NCBI RefSeq assembly: GCF_900110255.1
Contig: NZ_FODD01000026.1
Location: 82,381 to 146,380 of the forward strand
Length of the DNA stretch: 64,000 nt
Direction: 5' to 3'
From: Actinacidiphila rubida
GTDB taxonomy: Bacteria > Actinomycetota > Actinomycetes > Streptomycetales > Streptomycetaceae
Shown here: positions 19,068 to 26,334 of the stretch, piece after piece
Layout: each line of letters opens with the position of its first letter
Position numbering within the stretch: position 1 is the stretch's first letter
Position numbers and translations under genes: made by a program
Notes under the pieces: generated by a model
What the model saw: only the letters and a program-made list of their open reading frames with translations
Databases searched by the model: none
Told to the model about the DNA's origin: nothing

Positions 19068-19580
19068 ATGACCACCGAGCACACCGAGCACATCGAACGC
19101 GCCGAACGCACCGAAGCCGTCGCCGTCACCGAAAGGGCCGAAGGCACCGAGAGCACCGGAGCAGCCCCCGTCCGCTTCGACACCAAGATCGCCGTCCTGC
19201 TGCGGGACGACCTGGCCCTCTGGCAGAAGCTGAACGCGACCGCGTTCCTGGTCAGTGGACTGGGCTCCACGCTGCCCGAGGTGATCGGCCGGCCCTACGA
19301 GGACGCCGACGGGACGCCGTACCAGGCGATGTTCCGGCAGCCCGTGCTCGTCTTCGAGGGCTCGAAGGAGACGCTGCAACGGGCCCTGGACCGGACGCTG
19401 TCCCGGGCCCTGCCGCGCGCGGTGTTCACCGCGGACCTGTTCTCCACGGGCCACGACGCCGACAACCGGGCGGCGGTGAAGGCCGTTCCGCGCGCCGACC
19501 TCGATCTCGTCGGGCTGGCCGTGTACGGGCCGCGCAACGCCGTGGACAAGGTGCTCAAGGGCGCGCGGATGCACCCCTGA
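19068..19580 (+). CDS. DUF2000 family protein
   Basis: 170 residues from ATG 19068. After a peculiar N-terminal stretch rich in Thr-Glu, His and Arg repeats (TTEHTEHIERAERTEAVAV), the DUF2000 domain reads KIAVLLRDDLALWQKLNATAFLVSGLG, then YQAMFRQPVLVFEG and DLVGLAVYGPRNAVDKVLKGARM. The domain resembles peptidyl-tRNA hydrolase PTH2-like folds but its function is not known. Soluble. The N-terminal repeat may not be conserved. Confidence 0.8.
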   Translation: MTTEHTEHIERAERTEAVAVTERAEGTESTGAAPVRFDTKIAVLLRDDLALWQKLNATAFLVSGLGSTLPEVIGRPYEDADGTPYQAMFRQPVLVFEGSKETLQRALDRTLSRALPRAVFTADLFSTGHDADNRAAVKAVPRADLDLVGLAVYGPRNAVDKVLKGARMHP

Positions 19581-19603
19581 CGCCGTCGTGCCGCGGCGAG
19601 GCC

Positions 19604-20179
19604 TCAGACCTGGGTGCGGTGGAAGTTCATGTACGAGCGGGACGGTGTCGGGCCGCGCTGCCCCTGGTAGCGCGAGCCGTACTGCTGCGAGCCGTACGGG
19701 AACTCCGCCGGGGAGCTCAGCCGGAACAGGCACAGCTGCCCGATCTTCATCCCGGGCCACAGCTTGATCGGCAGCGTCGCGACGTTGGACAGCTCCAGGG
19801 TGACGTGCCCGGAGAAGCCCGGGTCGATGAACCCGGCCGTGGAGTGCGTGAGCAGGCCCAGCCGCCCCAGGCTCGACTTCCCCTCCAGGCGGGAGGCGAT
19901 GTCGTCCGGCAGCGTGATGACCTCGTACGTGGAGGCGAGCACGAACTCGCCCGGGTGCAGGATGAACGCGTCGTCGCCCTCGGGCTCCACCAGCCGCGTC
20001 AGGTCCGGCTGTTCCACCGCGGGGTCGATGTGCGGGTAGCGGTGGTTCTCGAACACCCGGAACAGCCGGTCCAGGCGCACGTCGATGCTGGACGGCTGCA
20101 CCATGCCCGGCTCGAACGGGTCGACGCGCACGCGCCCGTTGTCGATCTCGGTCCGGATGTCCTTGTCTGAGAGAAGCAC
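19604..20179 (-). CDS. dcd: dCTP deaminase (probably dUMP-forming)
   Basis: 191 residues from GTG 20179, giving the standard start LLSDKDIRTEID and standard length. Conserved motifs: VQPSSIDVRLD, HPGEFVLASTYE, RLEGKSSLGRLGL, HSTAGFIDPGFSGHVTLELSN, and C-terminal YGSRYQGQRGPTPSRS closing over the nucleotide. It converts dCTP to dUTP, or in actinobacterial members directly to dUMP, feeding thymidylate synthesis. The bifunctional assignment comes from family knowledge. Confidence 0.95.
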   Translation of the reverse strand: MLLSDKDIRTEIDNGRVRVDPFEPGMVQPSSIDVRLDRLFRVFENHRYPHIDPAVEQPDLTRLVEPEGDDAFILHPGEFVLASTYEVITLPDDIASRLEGKSSLGRLGLLTHSTAGFIDPGFSGHVTLELSNVATLPIKLWPGMKIGQLCLFRLSSPAEFPYGSQQYGSRYQGQRGPTPSRSYMNFHRTQV

Positions 20180-20231
20180 GCCCCCGAGACTAACGCCCCG
20201 AGCCGCACCCGACGGCCCGGGGCGCTCCGGC

Positions 20232-20399
20232 CTACTTCCCCTCGGACGTCGCGACCGGCACGGCATGCCGCAGCCGGGCGCACTTCGGGCACCTCAACAG
20301 CCGCCCGGGCCCCAGCCGATCAGTCCCCAGGTGCTGCATCGGAAAAGAAGCCGTGCTGAACACGTGCCCTTCGACACAACGAACAACGGTGCGCTCCAT
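20232..20399 (-). CDS. small zinc-ribbon-like protein, Streptomyces-conserved type
   Basis: 55 residues from ATG 20399 with GGGAAGGGACTTC in front. Reads MERTVVRCVEGHVFSTASFP and then LLRCPKCARLRHAVPV: Cys-x3-His plus CPKC make a plausible single zinc-ribbon. Streptomycetes commonly encode such short proteins; no function is known. It precedes dcd on the same strand by about 50 bases and may be co-transcribed. Confidence 0.7.
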   Translation of the reverse strand: MERTVVRCVEGHVFSTASFPMQHLGTDRLGPGRLLRCPKCARLRHAVPVATSEGK

Positions 20400-20593
20400 G
20401 AAGTCCCTTCCCCAACTCCGCGTGGCCGACAAACCCACACATTAGGGGATCCCCCAGGGGTCCCTCGGGACCACCACACCGCCCCCTCAACCTACCCCCA
20501 CACCCCGTCCCCCCGCCCCCCGATCCCTCCCTCCCCCCGCCCGGAGGATGCGGTACAGTATCCGTGGAGCAGCCCCCTCAAGGGCCGTTTTCT

Positions 20594-20667
20594 GCGGATG
20601 TAGTTTAATGGTAGAACATGAGCTTCCCAAGCTCAGAGCGCGGGTTCGATTCCCGTCATCCGCTCCA
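20594..20667 (+). tRNA. tRNA-Gly (anticodon CCC)
   Basis: Acceptor GCGGATG (20594-20600) pairs with CATCCGC (20657-20663). The D-arm is TAGTTTAATGGTAGAACA, the anticodon arm GAGCTTCCCAAGCTC gives anticodon CCC, and the T-arm is GGGTTCGATTCCC. CCA is encoded (20665-20667). TACAGT about 30 bases upstream of the 5' end is a reasonable -10. A hairpin with a T-rich tail follows. The tRNA's 3' end borders the accessory patch, a typical integration address. Confidence 0.96.
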
Positions 20668-20672
20668 TAAAG

Positions 20673-20699
20673 AAGCCCCAGGTCACAGACTTGGGGCTT
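20673..20699 (+). terminator. Rho-independent terminator of tRNA-Gly
   Basis: 12-base arms (20673-20684 and 20688-20699, one G-T wobble) with an ACA loop, followed by TTGTTGTTG. Confidence 0.85.
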
Positions 20700-21082
20700 T
20701 GTTGTTGTCCAGTCCAATTTCGTGACCGCGTGCCATTCGCGTGCCATAGCGCGCCCGCAAAACCCGGGCCCGGGCGTCGAATTACCGTGATTGACCGACG
20801 GGGGCTTGTCGGCCGCTCCATTCTGGACCGACGCCTATACGCGACCCGAGCAGTACCCGCGGATGCGGGGAGCAGGGACGGAACTCCACTCCCGCCGGAC
20901 GTTCTTCGGGCCCATCCCCGCGGGCGCGGGGAGCAGCCCTTCCCGAACAGCCCCGCACTGTCGTCGATCACGGAATTCCCCGGTCTCGGCGAATTGGCCG
21001 TCACGTGATTCCCCACCCCAACGGTGACGTCTCCCCATGGGGACGCCGGAGACGATGCGCGTCCGGTCGAGCCGAGCAGCCT
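20700..21082. other. accessory noncoding stretch containing the CRISPR relic
   Basis: No supported gene lies between the tRNA terminator and the next coding region. CGCGTGCCATTCGCGTGCCAT at about 20727-20747 resembles phrases seen at actinobacterial integrase/attachment ends, which would fit a lost tRNA-integrated element. Base composition is visibly less GC-rich than the flanks. Confidence 0.45.
20847..20936 (+). CRISPR. relic of a type I-E-like CRISPR array (two repeats, one spacer)
   Basis: A 29-base unit at 20908-20936 contains CATCCCCGCG and GCGCGGGGAGCAG, the palindromic core and end of actinobacterial type I-E repeats. A second, degenerate copy lies exactly 61 bases earlier (20847-20875), matching at 20 of 29 positions, including CCCGCGG and GCGGGGAGCAG. 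The 32-base spacer between them (20876-20907) is the usual type I-E length. No further good repeat is seen at the next 61-base steps on either side, and no cas gene is in the window. A lone 13-base half-repeat recurs at 22224-22236. Confidence 0.55.
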
Positions 21083-21583
21083 TCACACGGTGAACATCGA
21101 GCCGTTCGTCACCACGTAGTGCTGACCCCCTCCGGCTGAACTGAGGAAGCGCCAGTCTTCCCATCCTTCACGTCCTGCCGGGAACACCTCCAAGGTCATG
21201 CCGGACGACAGCGTCAGCTGAAGGTCGAACTCGTCGCCGATGCTCACGGCGTCGACCACCGGCTCTTCGGCAGCGACAAGCTGCGCGACGGCAGCGGCGC
21301 GGTCATCGAATCGAGCAGTGCCGATCTCGTTCCCGGCAGCGAACTCAGCTGCGGCGCACGCTCCAGGAACATAGAGATCGCCCGCTTCGACCAACACCGC
21401 GGCGCCGCGGATGAGTCGCCACCGGCATTGCAGGTGGACAGCCAGCTCGCGCACCATCTGCTCGCCGCGATGGTTCACCCACGGCACCTCATCGCCGAAG
21501 GTGAGCCAGACAAGCGTTGCAGCTCGGCCGATGGCAGTGAGGGGACGCCCCCACAGCTCACCCAGCGCAGCGCGGGCAACCAC
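21083..21583 (-). CDS. hypothetical protein, immunity-protein-like size
   Basis: 166 residues from GTG 21583; no strong ribosome site is visible, so the start is uncertain. Sequence features: LWGRPLTAIGRAATLVWLTFGDEVPWV, LAVHLQCRWRLI, and C-terminal FDLQLTLSSGMTLEVFPA then WEDWRFLSSAGGGQHYVVTNG. There is no signal peptide or membrane segment. The style (one compact domain with WxF near the end) is like small stand-alone proteins found near immunity genes and accessory loci in streptomycetes. I do not recognise a named function. It sits inside the tRNA-proximal accessory patch. Confidence 0.6.
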   Translation of the reverse strand: MVARAALGELWGRPLTAIGRAATLVWLTFGDEVPWVNHRGEQMVRELAVHLQCRWRLIRGAAVLVEAGDLYVPGACAAAEFAAGNEIGTARFDDRAAAVAQLVAAEEPVVDAVSIGDEFDLQLTLSSGMTLEVFPAGREGWEDWRFLSSAGGGQHYVVTNGSMFTV

Positions 21584-21840
21584 GAGGCTCGACAGGGCGC
21601 TTCCCCCTTCTCTGATGCTGACGTGGGTCCGACTGCACGCGCGGGCAGGGCGGCACCATCAGGAGAGCAGGATACGAAGCACCGTCTCGGGGACCTGGGG
21701 AATTACGTGCGAAGAAGGCAGCCCAGGTCATTACGCAGCGGAAGCGTGCCAGATCCCGCACGATCCACCTGGGCATGCCGCACGTGGGCGCACTCGCCCC
21801 TGCCGAAGCATCATGTGCCGCACGGTCCTACATTGGAGCA

Positions 21841-22110
21841 ATGCCAGCGCAGCCCGAGATCACCCGGCGGGATCTGAGCAGCCGATCCAAAGAGATCATG
21901 GATGCCGTCCTGGGTGGGGAGTCCTTCATCGTCACGCGTGACGGGCGCCAGATCGGGGAGCTGATCCCGCTGCGCAGGGGCCGGCGGTTCGTCCCGCGGT
22001 CGGAGTTCGCCGCGATGTCCCGTACCGCGTCGAACGTCTCGCTGGAGGCGTTCCGGGCCGACCAGGACGCCACAGCCGAGCAGGAGACGGACGACCCCTG
22101 TGCCCGCTGA
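21841..22110 (+). CDS. Phd/YefM-type antitoxin
   Basis: 89 residues from ATG 21841. MPAQPEITRRDLSSRSKEIMDAVLGGESFIVTRDGRQIGELIPLRR is the Phd/YefM DNA-binding N-terminus (RDLxxxxxEImxxv...FIVTRxGxxxxxLxPL); the C-terminus (SRTASNVSLEAFRADQDA) is the toxin-wrapping tail. The stop overlaps the PIN toxin start by 11 bases, the usual coupled toxin-antitoxin layout. The antitoxin looks intact although its toxin is broken. Confidence 0.88.
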   Translation: MPAQPEITRRDLSSRSKEIMDAVLGGESFIVTRDGRQIGELIPLRRGRRFVPRSEFAAMSRTASNVSLEAFRADQDATAEQETDDPCAR

Positions 22111-22285
22111 GTACGCCCAGGGCCTGCTCGACGCCAACATCGTCATCCTGCGCAAGCACCTTGCCCCCTCGGAACTCCCCGCAGAAGTGGCGATCAGCAC
22201 CATGACGTCGGCAGCGCTGTCATGCGCGGGGAGCAGTCCTTCGGCAGGACCTCCCGCAGTGCCGCGCGGTCCCAGCGGGCGATGA
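22100..22285 (+). pseudogene. VapC-type PIN toxin, truncated
   Basis: From GTG 22100 the frame reads GLLDANIVILRKHLAPSELPAEVAISTMTS, a clear PIN-domain start with the first catalytic Asp (LLDAN). The homology fades at about residue 40, where the DNA carries GCGCGGGGAGCAG (22224-22236), the same 13 bases as the end of the CRISPR repeats. The frame stops at 61 residues, against about 130 for VapC, so the other acidic residues of the RNase site are missing. The toxin should be inactive. A short readthrough similarity after the break (AGPPAV) hints at an insertion or deletion instead of simple loss. Confidence 0.75.
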
Positions 22286-22347
22286 GGCGAGATCGTTCAT
22301 CCGACGTCAAAACGATGCCTCCGGCGGGGGTCCTCAGGCTCCCCACC

Positions 22348-22566
22348 TCACGGGAGCCTTCTCATCACGCGCAGTCCCGCCCAGTATGCGAGGGTCGCAA
22401 CCACGAAGCTGACGAGTGCCGCGACCACGTGGGCGTAGTCCGGAACCAGCTGTTTCGTCGTTTCAAGAGCTGGTGGGAGAGTGAAGAAGAACCCGGTCGT
22501 GGCAGCCAGCACGGCTCCCAGCTTGTCCTTGGTCCACCGTCCGTTCGGCGTAGAGGCGCTTGTCAC
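22348..22566 (-). CDS. small hypothetical membrane protein
   Basis: About 72 residues from GTG 22566 (a TTG at 22602 is also possible). Two hydrophobic segments, LGAVLAATTGFFFTLPPAL and HVVAALVSFVVATLAYWAGL, with a basic C-terminus (RVMRRLP). Size and topology are holin-like, but no family is recognised. It is on the border of the accessory patch. Confidence 0.5.
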   Translation of the reverse strand: MTSASTPNGRWTKDKLGAVLAATTGFFFTLPPALETTKQLVPDYAHVVAALVSFVVATLAYWAGLRVMRRLP

Positions 22567-22815
22567 CCGATGTGTTTTATCGGGCGCCCTTGGGACGCGC
22601 AATGCCCTACAGCAGCGCCGCCGCCGGCAGCGAAGCGCATCCGCTCAGCCCGTTCTCCGGCGCCCGCGGCGCAGGCGGCGCGGTGGCAGTGGTGGGGGCG
22701 CGGTCGTATAACGGGGGGCAGGCCGCCCGGTCGGGCGCGGGGAGCCGTCGGCCGCGGCCGGGACGGCGGCGCACGGCCGCCGAAGCGGCGCCGCGCCAAC
22801 GGAGGACCTGCTGCC

Positions 22816-23394
22816 ATGAGCGCCGACGCGACCACCTCGTACGCGCGGATGGAGCCGCGGCAGCGCCGGCGGCTGCTGCTGGGTGCGGTGCTGCGCGCGG
22901 TCGTCACCCCGGCTGTTCTGCTGGTCCTCTACTACACGCTGCCGCTGGACCACCCCCTGACGCCGGCGAAGGCCGGCTGGTTCGTGCTCGGCTTCCTGGT
23001 GTTCGCCGCCGCCGTCACCTGGCAGGTGTACTCCATCACCCGCTCCGCACACCCGCGCCTGCGCGCGATCGAGGCGCTCGTCGTGCTGGTGCCGGTCTTC
23101 CTGCTGATGTTCGCCGGGACGTACTACCTGCTCGCCGCCGATCACCAGGGCTCCTTCACCCAGCCGCTGAGCCGCACCGACGCGCTCTACTTCACGGTCA
23201 CCGTCTTCGCGACCGTCGGGTTCGGCGACATCGCCGCGAAGACCACGACCGCACGCGTCCTGGTGACGCTCCAGATGATCGCCGACCTGGTGCTGGTCGG
23301 CCTGGTCGCCAAGCTTCTCCTCGGCGCGGTGCAGGTTGCCGTCCACCGCGCCCCGCCGCCGACCCCGCCGGCAACCCCGCCGGAGGAACGGTGA
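22816..23394 (+). CDS. two-TM-type potassium channel protein
   Basis: 192 residues from ATG 22816, GGAGGAC 9 bases upstream. Four hydrophobic segments; the ion-channel pore lies between the last two, ALYFTVTVFATVGFGDIAAKT, with TVGFGD as the K+ selectivity filter. This is the Ion_trans_2 (KcsA-like pore) family. The C-terminus is a short Pro-rich tail (APPPTPPATPPEER) without an RCK regulatory domain. It likely conducts K+ across the cytoplasmic membrane. Confidence 0.87.
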   Translation: MSADATTSYARMEPRQRRRLLLGAVLRAVVTPAVLLVLYYTLPLDHPLTPAKAGWFVLGFLVFAAAVTWQVYSITRSAHPRLRAIEALVVLVPVFLLMFAGTYYLLAADHQGSFTQPLSRTDALYFTVTVFATVGFGDIAAKTTTARVLVTLQMIADLVLVGLVAKLLLGAVQVAVHRAPPPTPPATPPEER

Positions 23395-23624
23395 CGCCTT
23401 TCCGAGGACCGGCAGGATGGCAGGCGGCCCCCTTGGCGGTCGCGGCCGCGCCCCGTGACGGGCCGGGTACCCCGGTCCGTCACCCCGGAAGGACCGGCCG
23501 GCTGGCATCCGATGAACGTCTTTGCTTCGCGAAATCGCAGGTCAGCGGCATGATGATGCTTGTCTCACGCGAATCTGTGTCCACGACCACGACGAACGGG
23601 ACACCCATGGGCTCATACTGAGTC

Positions 23625-23846
23625 ATGACAAGGCCTGCTGCACCAAAGCGTCATTTGCCTACCAGCCCCTTCAAAGCCCCCGTCGAGCCAGTTCCCAAAC
23701 ACTTCGCCGCGGGGGACCAGGTCACGCACGACGTGTACGGTCTCGGCCGGGTGATCGGCATCGAGGACGGGGTCGCGGCGCTCGTGGATTTCGGCTCCGA
23801 CCGACGGCGGATCCTGAGCCCGTACGCCAGGATGACCAAGCTGTAG
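23625..23846 (+). CDS. small CarD/UvrD-C-like beta-barrel protein
   Basis: 73 residues from ATG 23625. After a Pro/Lys-rich start the sequence FAAGDQVTHDVYGLGRVIGIEDGVAALVDFG matches the SH3-like Tudor fold found in CarD/TRCF interaction domains and at the C-terminus of UvrD/PcrA (GDxVxHxxxGxGxV). Short stand-alone proteins of this kind are common in Streptomyces. It may contact RNA polymerase or nucleic acid, which is inference from the fold. Confidence 0.7.
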   Translation: MTRPAAPKRHLPTSPFKAPVEPVPKHFAAGDQVTHDVYGLGRVIGIEDGVAALVDFGSDRRRILSPYARMTKL

Positions 23847-24119
23847 GACCCGCTCCGCCCCACCACTCCCCCACCAGGTCACTCCGGGGCCTGCCACGAA
23901 AGTGAGACCTCTCATCGATCTGACGTCGTTGTTCTCCGCTCAGGAAGGGCAGCCCCTGGCTGCCGCTTCCCCCTCGCCGCCTCCGACGACACACCCCTTC
24001 CAGGCCCCGGACTTCGGGGAGGACGAGACCTTCCTTCACCAGGAATCCGTCGGTGTCGGGGGCATGCCGGACGACTCCGACGTGTAGGCAAGGAGCTCCT
24101 GAGGAACACCCCGCGCTCT
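23847..24119. other. intergenic region with a doubtful 61-residue frame
   Basis: A forward frame at 23902-24087 (start GTG, ends DDSDV) lacks a ribosome site and shows weak codon bias, so I do not call it a gene. Nothing else is recognised here. Confidence 0.4.
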
Positions 24120-25367
24120 CTAGGACAGGAGGAGGGCGCGGTGCTGGACGGCAAGGTGGAGCAGGCCGGCCGCAGGGGACGACATACGGTGCTTCGGGAG
24201 GTCGGCGACGGTCTCCGCGGTCAGCGGAAGACCGGTGAGGGTGCCGCGTGAGCGGAGGCCCCCGACGACCTTTCCCTCGTCGTTCTGTTCCACGGCCCGC
24301 GCGAAGATCGTGTCGAAGGCGGCGGCGTCGAAGACGGCCACCGTCAGGATGCACACGGCCAGGTTCAGCGGCTCCAGGCCCATGCCCAGGCACCACACGC
24401 GGAGCGACCCGTCGGCGAGGGCCGATTCCATGTGGTCGTACGGAGGCTGGGAGTAGTCGACCTGGCTGCCCGCATCGCCTATGGCGTCGGGAGCGCCGAG
24501 GAACTCCTCGTTGTACTCGCGCATCAGTGTGCGCCACAGGTCCAGGTCCTCGCGGTGGGCCAACGGTGAGAGCGACGCGGGCTGGAACATCCCCGCGGGC
24601 AGCGGTCCGTAGGTGTCCTCCCCCGTCGCCACCTGCCCCTTTCCGCGCAGGAGGAGGAAGAACGTCCCCTCGCCGTCAGGGGTGCGGCGAACGGTCAGCG
24701 TCCCCACGGACGGCAGCACGACGCGGCGGGTGAGCGACAGGGGGTCGTCCGCCATGAGCCGGCGCATCGGCGTCCGGCGCCAGGCGGGGGTGCGGTGGGG
24801 CGCGGCGCGCGTGGCATGGGCGAGCTCGTGGGCGACGGCCTCGTTCTGGTCGACGAGGTCGAAGTACCGGGCGCGGCTGAACGCCATCCGCGGTCCCCCC
24901 GTCGCGTGCCAGTCGGCGGCCACGAGCCGGAACGACGGGCGGTTCTCGAAGAGCGCCGGCCGTGCCAGCACCCCGAGCGCGGACGAGTAGGTCTCGTACC
25001 GCTGCCACTTCGACTCCCTGGGCAGGCCCCGCCGGGCGGCCCGCAGGATCGCGGGGTCCCCCGGCGGAGCGCCGGGCCGCCATTCGGCCGTGACGGACGA
25101 CAGCGGGAGGGGAGCCGGCGGGCGCATCGACGGCTCCCACAGGAGCGAGGTGCCGCCGATGCGCTCCAGCCCGGCCCGCGCTGCCGTGTGCATGTCCGCC
25201 GCCGTCTCGCACAACTCGACGTAGCGCTCGCGAAGATCGTCCCGCTCCTTGCGGAAGGCCGCGTGCGACTTCTCGACCGCGTCCTGGTCCAGCGCCCGCC
25301 ACCCGTAGTAGGCGCCGCCAACTCCCGTCGCTGCGCCCAGAATTGCCAGACCCATCTCCGCACTCAT
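24120..25367 (-). CDS. membrane-anchored NUDIX-like protein of unknown function
   Basis: 415 residues from ATG 25367 (GGGGGTG just upstream). N-terminal membrane segment (MGLAILGAATGVGGAYYGWRAL), then a helical region (AFRKERDDLRERYVELCETAADMH). The C-terminal half reads GTFFLLLRGKGQVAT, YGPLPAGMFQPA, LDLWRTLMREYNEEFLG, LRVWCLGMGLEPLNLAVCILTVAVFD. MREYNEEFLG resembles the REUxEE core of the Nudix box. This C-terminal module is seen in Streptomyces attached to helix-turn-helix regulators; here a membrane anchor takes the place of the DNA-binding domain. Catalytic competence is doubtful because the leading GX5E is not clear. Confidence 0.6.
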   Translation of the reverse strand: MSAEMGLAILGAATGVGGAYYGWRALDQDAVEKSHAAFRKERDDLRERYVELCETAADMHTAARAGLERIGGTSLLWEPSMRPPAPLPLSSVTAEWRPGAPPGDPAILRAARRGLPRESKWQRYETYSSALGVLARPALFENRPSFRLVAADWHATGGPRMAFSRARYFDLVDQNEAVAHELAHATRAAPHRTPAWRRTPMRRLMADDPLSLTRRVVLPSVGTLTVRRTPDGEGTFFLLLRGKGQVATGEDTYGPLPAGMFQPASLSPLAHREDLDLWRTLMREYNEEFLGAPDAIGDAGSQVDYSQPPYDHMESALADGSLRVWCLGMGLEPLNLAVCILTVAVFDAAAFDTIFARAVEQNDEGKVVGGLRSRGTLTGLPLTAETVADLPKHRMSSPAAGLLHLAVQHRALLLS

Positions 25368-25590
25368 GCGCACCCCCGGTCGGCGTTGGGACAGTTGCGT
25401 AGCCGCCTTACCCGGTCGGGCTCCGCGGCAATCAGCCGCCGCTCACACCGGGCCCGGCAGGGAGCGGACGCGGGGAGGGTTTCCGTGGCCGGGCTGCGCT
25501 CCGGCCGGCGCGGCTGGCAGGATGCGGACGTTCGGGACGACGCGCGGCGGCACGGCCGGCGATCGCCACGGCGGGGAGGGGGAGGACGGC

Positions 25591-26151
25591 ATGGCCGGAG
25601 GCACGGGGGCCGCTGACGCGGGAGCCGGCGACTCGGGGGCATCGCGGAGAGCGACGCGGCGGCGCATCATCGCGGTGACGGCCGTCCTGGTGGTGCTGCT
25701 CGGCGTCTGGCTGGGGCCGGCCGCGTGGCGGAAGGCCCGGGACTACTCCGAGGGGCCGGACGCGGCGGGGCGGTCGTGTGCGTGGCAGGTCGACGTACGG
25801 GCGGGCGATGCGGACCAGGCCGGACTCATCCGCTGCTATCTGCGCGCACTCGCCCATCACAGCCCGAGCGAACTGCGCGCGGTGGTCCCGTCCCGGGACG
25901 ACGGCGGCCCGACCGGTTTCCCGACGTCCGACTTCGCCCACACGCACGACGCCAACAGCGGCACCGCGACGGCGACCGTCGTCGCCAACGACTCCGACAG
26001 CGCGGACGCCACCGTGCTGATCCGGTACGCCGACCAGGCGCGGGACCAGCTGGAGATCCACCTGGCGAGTCCGTCCTCGCGAGCGTCCTGGCGGTTCTGG
26101 AACCTCGGCACCCCTCCGGACGCCGCGAATCCCCCGCCCGCGGCGCGCTGA
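25591..26151 (+). CDS. single-pass membrane protein, hypothetical
   Basis: 186 residues from ATG 25591, behind GGGGAGGACGGC. Gly/Ala-rich cytoplasmic leader, then one membrane segment (RRRIIAVTAVLVVLLGVWLGPAAW), then an exported domain beginning SCAWQVDVRAGDADQAGLIRCYLRALAHHSP, with two cysteines, and ending QLEIHLASPSSRASWRFWNLG. It resembles small extracytoplasmic domains of Streptomyces membrane proteins, with no known function. Confidence 0.65.
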   Translation: MAGGTGAADAGAGDSGASRRATRRRIIAVTAVLVVLLGVWLGPAAWRKARDYSEGPDAAGRSCAWQVDVRAGDADQAGLIRCYLRALAHHSPSELRAVVPSRDDGGPTGFPTSDFAHTHDANSGTATATVVANDSDSADATVLIRYADQARDQLEIHLASPSSRASWRFWNLGTPPDAANPPPAAR

Positions 26152-26334
26152 CGGTGCGCCGCCGAGGCCTCTGACACCACGCAAATCCCCTTGGTGTTGC
26201 CGGGACTCGCAGCCCGCGCCGGTCAAGGTGGGGGGAACGCCTGACAGCGTCACAGCCAGGCCTGCACGGAAACAGACGGACGGCCGTCGGCGCGGCGGCC
26301 GTCCTGCTCCTCGGTGCCGCCTTCGCGGCGGCGG

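Noticed and set aside
20487..20747. Protein DDGNRTRALSLGS read through the tRNA on the reverse strand
   Set aside because: Commonly mistaken tRNA antisense translation.
20969..20997. Third CRISPR repeat at the next 61-base step
   Set aside because: Only CCCCGG-type similarity; not better than background.
23902..24087. 61-residue frame ending DDSDV, possible RiPP-like precursor
   Set aside because: No ribosome site, no modifying enzyme nearby, weak codon bias.
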